Shown here piece after piece: positions 7,205-16,897 of a DNA stretch of 64,000 bases; the stretch's first letter is position 1, and every line of letters begins with the position of its first letter. The DNA is taken from contig CAYZMH010000001.1 in the NCBI GenBank assembly GCA_964479445.1, forward strand, positions 194,683-258,682, read 5' to 3'. Origin of the DNA: CAYZMH01 sp964479445. GTDB taxonomy: Bacteria > Bacteroidota > Bacteroidia > Bacteroidales > GCA-2748055. The translations under genes and the position numbers were made by a program. The notes beneath the pieces were generated by a model. It saw only the letters and a program-made list of their open reading frames with translations. It had not been told where the DNA came from and ran no database searches.

Positions 7205-8853
7205 TGCCTGATAAACTTCAGTGTTCCATAGAAGCGAGCACCTGTAACACTGATAAGGTATACTCCCCGCTCAAGTCCGGAAACATCAATTTCGACCGGT
7301 TTTCCTGATGACAGGCTCTTTTCCATTTTTGTTTTACCGGTGATATCCTGAATACGAATAATCGATGATTCTTCGCTTGTCTCTTTCATTGAAAGATAGA
7401 GGTGATTTTTAACCGGATTAGGATATATGGAAAAACCGGCATTGTATGTAACAGGCTGTATACTTAAGGTATTGGGATTCAATCCGCCGATGGAAGCCTG
7501 TCCGGTGTGAGCCGGATCAAGCCATTTCCGGAGTTGCTTACTGGGATGATCGTAATAATTGAATGCGTAGAATAATTTCGAATAAAAATCATCAGTGTTA
7601 CCAGTTAGATCATATATAACGCGCTGTTTTTCTTCATCATAACCGATTGAATCACCACAGTAGGCCAGGCCTCCCGACAGTAACCCGATGACTTTTTTGT
7701 TTGCATTGAACAGTGGCGAACCGGATGAACCTCCCTCGGTAGTTCCGACATCCCATTGCTTGATCCACAGGTTCGAGGAAACGATGTAATCATTCAGATC
7801 ACCCGGAACCCAGGTAGCGGTGTGGGTTGCGTCAAAATCCTTGGAGATCTTTTTTGCATCTGCATTGGGATGATGGATGGTTGCCGTGGAGTAGTGATTC
7901 TGATACCTGGCGTCCCATCCGGCATAATAGACGTTATATTCCCTGGGCGGTTTCGATGAGAGTTTCAGCAGGGTGAAATCAATGCTGTCTGCTGTGGCGA
8001 TCAATTGAGCACCTCCTATGGAAAAGTCTGCGGAGGCATCATCCCCGAAACAGTCGGTGTTCTCGTATCCGAAATAGAACGTGGTATACCCTGCAATCAC
8101 GTTGCTGCTCACGCAATGCTCGGCAGTCAGTATGTAGGGCGTTCCGTTATAAGCGGTGTTGTTTACTAAAACCCCCGTGCACAATTGAGTTGGTGTTTCA
8201 ATGTAACAAACCGAATTCTTGAGTATCTGCCATTCATCTCCCTCGGTGCAATTGATGTCAATTTCGCATGCCTGGGCCGTTCCGGGACCCACATCGTCTT
8301 TTAAACCATGGGAAAGGAAAGCGATCTCCAGGGATCCGAACTCACCGGAAGGATTTTCTACCTGTAGCTCAATGATCACCTCTTCACCGGGAAGATGCCC
8401 TATAGCGAATCGTTCCGAATCTTTGTTGTTTTGCGCATTGAACGCGCCTTTAATATGTTTTCCTTCCGGTGTATAAACAAATAACCGTGCATCGGATGTA
8501 AGCGAAAACCTGTTAAACCCGATGCCTATGGATTTCGCATCGGGTGAAATAAGGTGTGCTCTCCATACATGGGTATCTCCTTTCCTGATCCACTGTCCGT
8601 TATTACCCGGATTGATATCTATTGTGCGCTTTATGGCAAAGGGGACCGTTTTATGAAAGGATTCCTGTCCGGTGCTCTTTGCCAGGGCATCCACTTCAAG
8701 GGGATGGAGCGGGGGCAGAAGATAGAGTACCTGCTCCGGATCGAAGTCATGGTTGTTCATAAGAGGCTGCCCTCCATATCTGACCTGTGCATAGATCTGT
8801 ATATTAATGCAATGAGCGATCATCAGGGCATATAGTATATGGATTCTCTTCAT
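7201..8853 (-). CDS. Secreted trypsin-like serine endopeptidase with type IX secretion C-terminal domain
   Basis: A 550-residue exported protease. A signal peptide occupies about residues 1-22 (ending IYAQ). A beta-rich prodomain with WRAHLISPDAKSIGIGF runs to about 190. The chymotrypsin-fold domain has His246 in LTAEHC, Asp292 in SIDFTLLKL and Ser377 in GSSGSP, aligned with the GDSGGP position. Several cysteines (196, 202, 216, 225, 268, 399) could form disulfides, as in lysyl endopeptidases. The last 75 residues (YPNPVKNHLYL, LERGVYLISV, KFIRQ) are a type A type IX sorting domain, so the enzyme would cross the outer membrane and be cell-bound or released. It is the first gene of the transporter operon and its stop overlaps the binding-protein start. 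Lys specificity is a guess. Confidence 0.85.
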   Translation of the reverse strand: MKRIHILYALMIAHCINIQIYAQVRYGGQPLMNNHDFDPEQVLYLLPPLHPLEVDALAKSTGQESFHKTVPFAIKRTIDINPGNNGQWIRKGDTHVWRAHLISPDAKSIGIGFNRFSLTSDARLFVYTPEGKHIKGAFNAQNNKDSERFAIGHLPGEEVIIELQVENPSGEFGSLEIAFLSHGLKDDVGPGTAQACEIDINCTEGDEWQILKNSVCYIETPTQLCTGVLVNNTAYNGTPYILTAEHCVSSNVIAGYTTFYFGYENTDCFGDDASADFSIGGAQLIATADSIDFTLLKLSSKPPREYNVYYAGWDARYQNHYSTATIHHPNADAKKISKDFDATHTATWVPGDLNDYIVSSNLWIKQWDVGTTEGGSSGSPLFNANKKVIGLLSGGLAYCGDSIGYDEEKQRVIYDLTGNTDDFYSKLFYAFNYYDHPSKQLRKWLDPAHTGQASIGGLNPNTLSIQPVTYNAGFSIYPNPVKNHLYLSMKETSEESSIIRIQDITGKTKMEKSLSSGKPVEIDVSGLERGVYLISVTGARFYGTLKFIRQ

Positions 8854-8984
8854 TATGGCTGGTTATTAAGCTTCAAAAATAGCAAAGATCATGGAAATAG
8901 AATTCATTTTAACGCACTCCTTTACAAGCAAACTATTTGTCATCTCCTACCCCACTTTTTATTATTTTTACAAAAATGAGATTT

Positions 8985-10997
8985 ATGGAAAAAACAGATG
9001 CGAGGGAACGGATTGAGAGACTCCGACAGATACTTCACCACCATAATTATCTTTATTATGTAAAAGTGCAACCCGAAATCAGCGACTATGAATTTGACCG
9101 GTTAATGAAGGAGCTGGAGCAGCTTGAAAAGCACTATCCGGAATTCAGGGACGCTAACTCACCCACGCAGCGGGTGGGAAGTGATATTTCACAGGATTTT
9201 GACCAGTACGCTCATGCGATTCCCATGCTATCCCTGGGTAATACCTATAATCGTGAAGAGGTCTCAGACTTTCACAACCGGGTGAAAAAGACGCTCGGGT
9301 CCTCCTTTCAATATACCTGCGAACTTAAATACGACGGGGTGGCCATTAGTCTGACCTACCGCGATGGCATGCTTTTCAGGGCTCTGACCCGGGGTGACGG
9401 AGAAAAGGGAGATGATGTTACACGCAATATCAGGACCATCCGGAGTATACCCCTCCAATTGGAAGGGGAAGGTTACCCTGCCGAATTTGAGATACGCGGG
9501 GAGGTCGTTATGCCAAAAAAAGGATTTGCACAACTCAATCAATCCAGGACAGAGGCGGGAGACCCTCCCTTCGCCAATCCCAGGAATGCCACGGCGGGTA
9601 CCCTGAAGCTACAGAATTCATCTCTGGTGGCAAAACGCCCCCTGGACTGCTACCTATATGCCGTGGCCACCAAAGATCCACTGTTCAGCGGCCATTATGA
9701 GAGTCTGAAGGCGTGTGCTGACTGGGGTTTTAAAGTGCCTTCCTATATCACGCTTGCGCGGAACCTGGACGAAGTGTACCGCTTTATTGACCATTGGAAT
9801 GAAAGGAGGGAGGAACTCCCGGTTGAGATCGACGGAGTTGTGATAAAAGTCAACTCGCTGAAGCAGCAGGAGCAATTAGGTTTTACCGCCAAAATACCCC
9901 GCTGGGCGATCGCGTACAAATTTAAAGCCGACCGGGCGACAACCACACTAAAAAGTGTAGATTTCCAGGTGGGAAGAACCGGGGCGGTTACACCGGTTGC
10001 CAACCTTGAACCGGTCCGCCTTGCCGGAACTGAGGTGAAGAGAGCCTCATTGCACAATGCAGATCAGATAAAACTGTTGGATGTGCGCATCGGCGATTCG
10101 GTTTTCGTGGAAAAAGGGGGAGATATCATTCCGAAAATTGTGGGAGTAAAAGACTCTGAATTGCACAAAAAGCGGCCGGAGCTGGAGTTCATCAGTAAAT
10201 GTCCGGAATGCGAAACACCCCTGAAACGTGAAGACCGGGAGGCAGCACATTTTTGTCCCAACACCTATGGCTGTCCGCCACAGGTTAAGGGACGGATTGT
10301 TCACTTTATAAGTCGCCGTGCCATGGATATCAATGCGGCGGAAGCTACTATTGATCTTTTGTATCGAAAGGAGTTGATCAGAAATTCAGCAGACCTGTAT
10401 ACGCTTACATATGAAGATATCATCGGGTTGGAGCGATTTGCCGATAAATCGACAAGAAATTTTCTGAAGAGCATAGAGGAATCTAAACAGGTGGCTTTCC
10501 CCAGGGTACTTTATGCGCTTGGAATTCGTTATGTGGGGGAGACTGTGGCAAAGAAACTTGCCGAGGAATTTCAATCCATGGATTTTCTGCAACAGGCTTC
10601 GATGGAAGAGCTTACCAGGGTGGATGAGATAGGGGATCGCATTGCACAATCGGTACGGGCATATTTTGAGGATGAGTCGAACAGGAAGATGATCAGGGAC
10701 CTTGAGCAAGCAGGATTGAAACTGAAGCTTGAATCCTCCAATGAAGAGCAAACCCAACTATTGAAAAATAAAATTTTTGTCATTTCCGGTGTTTTTGATC
10801 GTCATACTCGTGATGAGCTCCGAAGTCTTATTGAAAAAAACGGAGGGCAAAACACAGGTTCCATCAGTTCCAACACCGACTATGTACTGGCAGGAAGCAA
10901 CATGGGACCCAGCAAGAAAGAGAAAGCAGGAAAACTGGGAATCCCCTTGATAACCGAAGATGAATTTATCGCTATGATTACAGAAAACGGTAATTAA
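8985..10997 (+). CDS. ligA: NAD-dependent DNA ligase
   Basis: Seals nicks during replication and repair using NAD+. With the ATG at 8985 the protein is 670 residues, matching the usual length of about 670. The longer frame from 8937 adds an unlikely tail. Residues 1-70 form domain Ia (HHHNYLYYV, ISDYEFDRLM). The adenylated lysine is K115 in ELKYDGVA. The OB domain follows, then a zinc finger with CPECETP and C-x-C spacing in AHFCPNTYGC (about residues 405-430). Helix-hairpin-helix repeats come next (GIRYVGETVAKKL, VDEIGDRIAQS). A C-terminal BRCT domain begins at about 590 (KIFVISGVFDRHTRDELRSL). It leads a plus-strand group with a DUF6913-like gene and dapA. Confidence 0.97.
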   Translation: MEKTDARERIERLRQILHHHNYLYYVKVQPEISDYEFDRLMKELEQLEKHYPEFRDANSPTQRVGSDISQDFDQYAHAIPMLSLGNTYNREEVSDFHNRVKKTLGSSFQYTCELKYDGVAISLTYRDGMLFRALTRGDGEKGDDVTRNIRTIRSIPLQLEGEGYPAEFEIRGEVVMPKKGFAQLNQSRTEAGDPPFANPRNATAGTLKLQNSSLVAKRPLDCYLYAVATKDPLFSGHYESLKACADWGFKVPSYITLARNLDEVYRFIDHWNERREELPVEIDGVVIKVNSLKQQEQLGFTAKIPRWAIAYKFKADRATTTLKSVDFQVGRTGAVTPVANLEPVRLAGTEVKRASLHNADQIKLLDVRIGDSVFVEKGGDIIPKIVGVKDSELHKKRPELEFISKCPECETPLKREDREAAHFCPNTYGCPPQVKGRIVHFISRRAMDINAAEATIDLLYRKELIRNSADLYTLTYEDIIGLERFADKSTRNFLKSIEESKQVAFPRVLYALGIRYVGETVAKKLAEEFQSMDFLQQASMEELTRVDEIGDRIAQSVRAYFEDESNRKMIRDLEQAGLKLKLESSNEEQTQLLKNKIFVISGVFDRHTRDELRSLIEKNGGQNTGSISSNTDYVLAGSNMGPSKKEKAGKLGIPLITEDEFIAMITENGN

Positions 10998-11016
10998 TTG
11001 TAATTTTGGGGTGATT

Positions 11017-11550
11017 ATGGCCAACTGGAGAAAAAATATTACCAGGAAATATATCAGAAAGAAGCAGTTGGAGGCCAACCGGGATACAACGGTGCACAAT
11101 TTCAAGACTGCCCGGAGTTCGGTTATCCTTTTTGATGCTTTATTACCCGATTGCTTCCCGGTGATCAAGGATTTTCTGAAATACCTGGATAAACAGAAGA
11201 TACAATCCTCTGTGCTCGGGTATGTGGACGAAAAAGAGGTTCCCCAGGAGATGTTGTTCTGGGAGAATATTGAGCTGATCACACGCAAGGAGACTAACTG
11301 GCTTTACCGGCCAAAAGGTCCTGTTGTTGAGTCATTTTTAGCAAAAAAACCGGATTTATTGTTTGTATTTGGCTTTCACCTGCCCATACCACTGGAGTAC
11401 CTGGCGCGTTTATCTCCGGCTCATTTCAAGGTGGGATGTTACATGGAGGAGGAAAATGATTTTGATTTAATGATCAATACAGGCGATGGTTGCGAAACTG
11501 CATTTTTTGTTGACCAGGTGAAACACTACATCAATATGTTGAATCAATAA
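11017..11550 (+). CDS. Conserved hypothetical protein, probably DUF6913-like
   Basis: A 177-residue soluble protein with an Arg/Lys-rich N-terminus (NWRKNITRKYIRKKQ) and a mixed alpha/beta body. I recall this arrangement (basic start, SSVILFDALLPDCFPVIKDFLKYL, DLLFVFGFHLPIPLEYLA, VGCYMEEENDFDLMI) as a Bacteroidota-restricted family found next to dapA and ligA. The DUF number is from memory and unchecked. Molecular function is unknown. The ATG at 11017 is preferred to a GTG two codons earlier. An exact TAATTTTG promoter-type box lies at 11001-11008, which would give an almost leaderless message, so the gene may be transcribed both alone and with ligA. dapA starts 14 bases downstream. Confidence 0.65.
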   Translation: MANWRKNITRKYIRKKQLEANRDTTVHNFKTARSSVILFDALLPDCFPVIKDFLKYLDKQKIQSSVLGYVDEKEVPQEMLFWENIELITRKETNWLYRPKGPVVESFLAKKPDLLFVFGFHLPIPLEYLARLSPAHFKVGCYMEEENDFDLMINTGDGCETAFFVDQVKHYINMLNQ

Positions 11551-11564
11551 ATATAAGGTCTTTT

Positions 11565-12452
11565 ATGACAAAAAAACACCCATTTGAAGGTACCGGTGTG
11601 GCAATGATTACTCCGTTCAAAGAGAACGGGGATATGGATTATCAGGCGTTGATAAGACACACCAATTACCTTATTGATAACAGGGTTGATTACCTGGTAG
11701 TTCTCGGAACAACAGCCGAAACACCTGCCCTCTCTCACCAGGAGAAACTGGATGTTATCGAATTGGTAAAAAAGACTGCAAAAGGACGCGTACCGTTGGT
11801 TATCGGAGCCGGGGGAAATAATACCAGCGATGTGATCAGGTGGATGGAACAGGTAGGATCGGATGGCATTGATGCATATCTGAGTGTGGTGCCCTATTAT
11901 AACAAGCCTTCACAAGCCGGTATGATATCACATTTTTCCACCATAGCAGCAACAACGGATGTACCCCTGCTTCTTTATAATGTCCCCGGAAGAACAGGAT
12001 CCAATATGCAGGCAGATACTACGGTAACACTGGCACAGGAACTGGGAGATAAATTGATTGGTATCAAAGAAGCTTCCGGTGATCTTACACAGATTACACA
12101 TATCATACGGGAAAAACCGGAATCGTTCCTGGTAATATCGGGTGATGATGCCATGACCCTCCCCCTGATTGCATTGGGAGCCAGCGGAGTAATATCTGTG
12201 ATCGGAAATGCACTGCCCGAATTATTTACAAAAATGGTAGTCTCCGCCCTCCAGGGAGATTTTGATGATGCAAGGACCCTGCATTACAGGCTGCTCCCGT
12301 TGTTCAAGGCTATTTTTAAAGAGGGGAATCCTGCCGGGGTAAAAGCACTTATGTCCGAACAGGATATGGGGGTGAACGCGTTACGGCTGCCGTTGATTCC
12401 TGCCAGTAAAAACCTTCAGGAGGAGATCAGTCAGCTTTTCAAAACCTTGTAG
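11565..12452 (+). CDS. dapA: 4-hydroxy-tetrahydrodipicolinate synthase
   Basis: Condenses pyruvate with aspartate semialdehyde, the first committed step of the diaminopimelate and lysine route that feeds peptidoglycan. The protein has 295 residues and a full TIM-barrel. The GTTAETP substrate loop lies at 48-54, catalytic Tyr138 in LLLYNVPGRTG, and Schiff-base Lys168 in LIGIKEASGD. GDDAMTLP and GASGVISVIGN follow in the expected places. It ends the ligA group. Downstream, the 59-base gap to the converging secA contains a small TTTGTTC/GAACAAA inverted repeat (12475-12492) without a good U-tract, so termination there is uncertain. Confidence 0.97.
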   Translation: MTKKHPFEGTGVAMITPFKENGDMDYQALIRHTNYLIDNRVDYLVVLGTTAETPALSHQEKLDVIELVKKTAKGRVPLVIGAGGNNTSDVIRWMEQVGSDGIDAYLSVVPYYNKPSQAGMISHFSTIAATTDVPLLLYNVPGRTGSNMQADTTVTLAQELGDKLIGIKEASGDLTQITHIIREKPESFLVISGDDAMTLPLIALGASGVISVIGNALPELFTKMVVSALQGDFDDARTLHYRLLPLFKAIFKEGNPAGVKALMSEQDMGVNALRLPLIPASKNLQEEISQLFKTL

Positions 12453-12511
12453 GTAGGTCAGTTTTGATCTGCGCTTTGTTCAGATGAACAAATAAGTTGT
12501 TGAAGCAACGA

Positions 12512-15500
12512 TCAGGCTTCTCCGGCTCCCGGACGGCCGTGGCAATTCTTATATTTCTTCCCGCTTCCACAGGGACAGGGGTCATTGCGTCCTACCTTCT
12601 TTTCGACACGGACCGGTTGGGATTTTTGCGGTTTCCTGTCTCCCCCACCACCGCCTCCTGAGGGATCATTGTACCGCGGCATATCCTGTTTATTGGCTTC
12701 AAATTTGCTGAGATCCATTTTCCTGGGAGCATCAGCTTTTTTAACACTTTCAGGATCCCTCAGCGGTATATGGACCTTCATCAGGGTTGAGACCACATCA
12801 CGGTTTACTTTATCGATCATGGCTGTGAAAAGCTGGAACGCTTCGAACTTGTAGATCAGCAAAGGATCTTTCTGTTCATAGGCTGCATTCCTTACTGACT
12901 GACGAAGGTCATCCAGTTCACGAAGGTGTTCCTGCCAGGATTGATCGATCGTTGCAAGTATAATGGATTTCTCATACGATTTGACCAACTCCCGGCCTTC
13001 GGTGTTGTAGCATTTTTCCAGGTTAGCCAGCACCTGGAAAACTTTTGAGCCATCGGAGACAGGAACAACGATGTTTTCATATACCTGCGACTGCCTTTCA
13101 TAAACATCTTTGATCACAGGCATTGCCTGGGCAGAAATGCTTTCGCGTTTCCGTTTGACGGTAGCCAAAAGAATTTCATAAATAGAATCTATCAGATCCT
13201 GGCTGCTTATTTTTTTGAATTCAGACTGATCCACCGGGGATTCGATGGACAATACACGGATCAGTTCCATTTTAAATCCCTCAAAGTCATCTCCATCATG
13301 GTAGTTGTTTACGATGCTCTCCGTTACATCGTACAACATGTTGGCAATATCGAGTCCGAGTCGCTCTCCGAACAATGCGTGCCGCCTGCGTTTATAGATA
13401 ACTTCGCGCTGCGAATTCATCACATCGTCATATTCAAGCAGGTTTTTCCGGATTCCGAAATTATTCTCTTCCACTTTCTTCTGGGCCCGCTCGATGGACT
13501 TGGTGATCATGGAATGCTGGATCACTTCGCCCTCTTTCAGACCCATTCGATCCATCAGGCCGGCAATCCGGTCGGAGCTGAAAAGACGCATAAGGTCATC
13601 TTCCAGGGACACATAGAACTGAGACGATCCGGGGTCTCCCTGACGGCCTGCCCGCCCGCGAAGCTGACGATCAACTCGTCGCGACTCATGTCGTTCTGTT
13701 CCAATGATAGCCAGACCACCTGCCTTTTTTACCTCGGGGGACAGCTTGATGTCCGTTCCGCGCCCGGCCATATTGGTGGCAATTGTTACCGTGCCGGGCT
13801 GACCGGCCTGGGCTACAATCTCGGCTTCCCGCTGGTGCAGTTTGGCATTGAGAACATTATGATTAATTTTTCGAATTTTGAGCATACGTGCCAGAAGCTC
13901 GGAGACCTCTACGGATGTGGTACCCACCAAACTGGGTCTTCCTTCATTATGCAGTCTGACAAGCTCATCAATAACCGAGTTGTATTTCTCCCTTTTCGTT
14001 TTGTAGATCATGTCCTCCCGGTCATCTCTGACCACCGGTTCATTGGTCGGGATAACCATAACATCAAGCTTGTAAATATCCCAGAACTCTCCCGCTTCAG
14101 TTTCCGCAGTACCTGTCATACCCGCTAATTTATGATACATACGGAAATAGTTCTGCAGTGTAATGGTTGCCCATGTCTGGGTGGCGGCCTCTACTTTAAC
14201 ATTCTCCTTGGCTTCAATGGCCTGGTGAAGTCCGTCGGAATACCTGCGCCCTTCCATAATCCTACCGGTCTGTTCATCCACAATCTTCACCTTATTATCC
14301 ATTACCACGTACTCCACATCCTTCTCGAACATGGCATAGGCTTTAAGAAGCTGGTTAACCGTATGGATACGTTCCGATTTAACCGCGTAGTCCTGGAGCA
14401 TTTTATCCTTGGTCTCCAGTTTCTTCTTTTCGGGCATTTCCGATTTCTCGATCTCCGCTATTTCGCTACCGATATCCGGGAGAATAAAGAAGTTAGGATC
14501 ATCGGAGGTGCCGGTAATCAGATCAATTCCTTTATCAGTAAGCTCCACGGAATTCAGCTTCTCTTCGATTACAAAGTAGAGATCATCCGTAACAAGGTGC
14601 ATGTGTTTGGAATTCTCCTGCATGTAATGGTTCTCGGTCTTAAGCATCAGGGTCTTGTTCCCCTCTTCACTGAGGAGCTTGATCAGTGCCTTGTTTTTTG
14701 GAAATCCCTTATGCGCCTGGAGCAATTTAAAACCTGCCTTTTCCGTGTTCTCTGCATCCAGGTATTTTTTGGCATCAATGATTACCTGGTTGATCAGTTC
14801 TTTTTGCGTATTGATAATCCGTTGCACTTTGGGTTTATATTCCATGAACTCGTGGTTCTCTCCTTTCGGAACCGGGCCCGAAATAATCAGAGGAGTACGT
14901 GCATCATCAATCAGTACAGAGTCCACCTCATCCACGATGGAATAATTGTGTTTCCGCTGCACCAATTCTTCCGGTGCATGGGCCATGTTGTCCCGCAGGT
15001 AATCAAAACCAAATTCATTATTCGTGCCAAATGCCACATCACATTTATAGGCCTGGCGACGGCTATCAGAACTTGGTTGGTGCTTGTCAATACAATCTAC
15101 ACTGAGACCGTGAAATTCATACATGGGTCCCATCCATTCAGAATCTCTTTTTGCCAGGTAGTCATTCACTGTTACGATATGCACACCTCTTCCCGTTAGT
15201 GCGTTAAGGAATACAGGAAGGGTTGCAACCAGTGTTTTCCCTTCTCCGGTAGCCATCTCGGCGATCCGGCCCTGGTGCAATGCCACGCCGCCGATAAGCT
15301 GAACGTCGTAGTGGATCATATCCCAGGTAATTTCGTTGCCGCCTGCAATCCACCGGTTTTTCCAGATTGCTTTATCCCCCTTTATTTCAATATGGTCATA
15401 TTGAGCTGCCAGGTTTTTATCATAATCCCGGGCTGTAACTTCCAGGATCTCATTTTCCTTGAACCGTTTAGCTGTCTCCCTGATAATGGCAAATGCCTCG

Positions 15501-15829
15501 GGAAGGCATTCATCAAGAATATTATCAAAACGCTCATCAATATACTCTTCCAGCTTATCAATCTCTTTATAGATCTCTTCTTTCTCGGTGACTTCCACCT
15601 CAGGGTCTTCTGCTTTTTCTTTCATGGCCTGGAGACGTTCCTCCTCCTCTTTCACGTACTCCTTAATCCGACTTTTAAGTGCCCGTGATTTCTCCCTCAG
15701 CTCATCATTTGTGATATCATGCAATTGTGCATAGATCTCTTTTGTCTGGTTAACCTGGGGCATAACTTCCCGCATGTCACGGTCTGACTTATTTCCAAAA
15801 AACTTTGAGAGAATTTTATTGATGTCCAT
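12512..15829 (-). CDS. secA: Preprotein translocase ATPase SecA
   Basis: Motor of Sec export, cycling between cytosol and SecYEG. At 1105 residues it is about 200 longer than the enterobacterial protein, as is usual in Bacteroidota. Walker A is ATGEGKT (193-199), the DEAD-like motif is IVDEVDSVLIDDARTPLI, the second RecA domain has GTTSVEVSE and ATNMAGRGTDI, and RGRAGRQGDPG is motif VI. Extra sequence lies within the peptide-crosslinking domain (roughly 330-450, Lys-rich) and in a Glu/Lys-rich segment near residues 52-100. The C-terminus has a flexible Gly-rich linker and the zinc-binding SEC-C tail CPCGSGKKYKNCHG. It is transcribed alone from a TAccTTTG box upstream. Confidence 0.98.
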   Translation of the reverse strand: MDINKILSKFFGNKSDRDMREVMPQVNQTKEIYAQLHDITNDELREKSRALKSRIKEYVKEEEERLQAMKEKAEDPEVEVTEKEEIYKEIDKLEEYIDERFDNILDECLPEAFAIIRETAKRFKENEILEVTARDYDKNLAAQYDHIEIKGDKAIWKNRWIAGGNEITWDMIHYDVQLIGGVALHQGRIAEMATGEGKTLVATLPVFLNALTGRGVHIVTVNDYLAKRDSEWMGPMYEFHGLSVDCIDKHQPSSDSRRQAYKCDVAFGTNNEFGFDYLRDNMAHAPEELVQRKHNYSIVDEVDSVLIDDARTPLIISGPVPKGENHEFMEYKPKVQRIINTQKELINQVIIDAKKYLDAENTEKAGFKLLQAHKGFPKNKALIKLLSEEGNKTLMLKTENHYMQENSKHMHLVTDDLYFVIEEKLNSVELTDKGIDLITGTSDDPNFFILPDIGSEIAEIEKSEMPEKKKLETKDKMLQDYAVKSERIHTVNQLLKAYAMFEKDVEYVVMDNKVKIVDEQTGRIMEGRRYSDGLHQAIEAKENVKVEAATQTWATITLQNYFRMYHKLAGMTGTAETEAGEFWDIYKLDVMVIPTNEPVVRDDREDMIYKTKREKYNSVIDELVRLHNEGRPSLVGTTSVEVSELLARMLKIRKINHNVLNAKLHQREAEIVAQAGQPGTVTIATNMAGRGTDIKLSPEVKKAGGLAIIGTERHESRRVDRQLRGRAGRQGDPGSSQFYVSLEDDLMRLFSSDRIAGLMDRMGLKEGEVIQHSMITKSIERAQKKVEENNFGIRKNLLEYDDVMNSQREVIYKRRRHALFGERLGLDIANMLYDVTESIVNNYHDGDDFEGFKMELIRVLSIESPVDQSEFKKISSQDLIDSIYEILLATVKRKRESISAQAMPVIKDVYERQSQVYENIVVPVSDGSKVFQVLANLEKCYNTEGRELVKSYEKSIILATIDQSWQEHLRELDDLRQSVRNAAYEQKDPLLIYKFEAFQLFTAMIDKVNRDVVSTLMKVHIPLRDPESVKKADAPRKMDLSKFEANKQDMPRYNDPSGGGGGGDRKPQKSQPVRVEKKVGRNDPCPCGSGKKYKNCHGRPGAGEA

Positions 15830-15866
15830 GCTGTCTGTTTTCCGATTTATGTGTGCTAACGAGCCA

Positions 15867-15874
15867 CAAAGGTA
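15867..15874 (-). promoter_or_regulatory. Promoter -7 box of secA
   Basis: Minus strand reads TACCTTTG, an exact TAnnTTTG match, 37 bases upstream of the secA start. The nearest upstream TTG is 25 bases away, longer than ideal, so the -33 element is uncertain. Confidence 0.5.
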
Positions 15875-15970
15875 ATTATTTTATTGATCCGATATCCGGC
15901 AATACACTATTCAAACCTGCAAAAACCAGGCCCTGTTTCCGGTTCTGGAAGAAGCTCTTTTTGACATAGG

Positions 15971-16885
15971 TTAGCCTGCTTTTACTGACCGCTTCCGGCC
16001 GGCAAGAATTACGATAACAGCACCTGACAGAACAGTAATAGCACCCACAATGCTTATGAGTGAAAATCGCTCCGGCTCAATCCAGCTTACCCCGGTTCTG
16101 GTCGCCAACCCCATCAGGACAAAGGTGATTACCGGGTTCAGGGTAATGATTACACTCACCCGACTGGCCTCTGTGTATTTAATGGCCAGGGCCAGTGAGC
16201 CATAGGCCAGTACCGTGTTCAGGCCCAGGAAATACATAAGACCCCATTCAGGCGCTGAGAGGGTTACGAACCGCGAAAAATCCACAAAAGCGATCAACAT
16301 CACTGAACAAAAGGCATATATAAACAGGTTCAGTTGATTGGTTGGATAGCGTTTTACGAGCTTTTTCTGTATACTGGCGAATACTCCCCAGGAGAGTCCG
16401 CCAGCCAACACAAGGAGGATACCTGTTGTGAGCTGGTTACCCTGGTCGACAAGGGCAAGTAATTGCTGAGAATAAAAAAGCCCCATACCTCCAATAACCA
16501 GCAGGAATCCTGCCAGGTGCTTCCATGTCATTTTTTCCCTGAAAATAAAGATCCCCGCCAGGGCAAAACTTACCGGTCCGGCCTGTATAAATACCTGGGC
16601 TGTAGACGGGGAAACATACTTCATCCCGGAGATGAAACCCAGGTAGTTTCCACCAAGGAAAATGGCTGCCAATACAAGGATTAGAGGAAACCTGTAAAAA
16701 ATACGAAAATCAGAAGGTTTTACCAGTGCTGTTATCACGGCAAGGGTGATAAAGGCACTGGTAAACCGAAACCAAACGACCGTTACCGGAGGCACCTCCA
16801 TAACGGCCATTTTAAGGGCAATAGCCAGAAATCCCCAGAGAAGGGCAGTGAGAGAGGCAAAGATCAGCCCCCTTGAATGATCCAA
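15971..16885 (-). CDS. EamA/DMT-family transporter
   Basis: A 304-residue inner-membrane protein with ten hydrophobic segments arranged as two five-helix EamA repeats (about 5-140 and 152-295). Recognisable blocks are LTALLWGFLAIALK at the N-terminus, SPSTAQVFIQAGPVSFALAG in the first repeat and ALAIKYTEASRVSVIITLNPV in the second. The last block is the usual drug/metabolite-transporter signature. The substrate (amino acids, nucleobases or other metabolites) cannot be told. It lies 12 bases downstream of ferritin on the same strand, so read-through from ferritin is likely, although the two functions are not obviously linked. Confidence 0.85.
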   Translation of the reverse strand: MDHSRGLIFASLTALLWGFLAIALKMAVMEVPPVTVVWFRFTSAFITLAVITALVKPSDFRIFYRFPLILVLAAIFLGGNYLGFISGMKYVSPSTAQVFIQAGPVSFALAGIFIFREKMTWKHLAGFLLVIGGMGLFYSQQLLALVDQGNQLTTGILLVLAGGLSWGVFASIQKKLVKRYPTNQLNLFIYAFCSVMLIAFVDFSRFVTLSAPEWGLMYFLGLNTVLAYGSLALAIKYTEASRVSVIITLNPVITFVLMGLATRTGVSWIEPERFSLISIVGAITVLSGAVIVILAGRKRSVKAG

Positions 16886-16897
16886 TCTCTTCTTTTT

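Noticed and set aside
7201..8936. Cobalamin riboswitch upstream of the importer operon
   Set aside because: Only 83 bases lie between the operon start and ligA's longest frame, and no B12-box-like sequence is visible.
14132..15199. A 355-codon plus-strand frame opposite secA
   Set aside because: It is antisense to the well-supported SecA sequence, has no recognisable motifs, and its long open run follows from the codon bias of the true gene.
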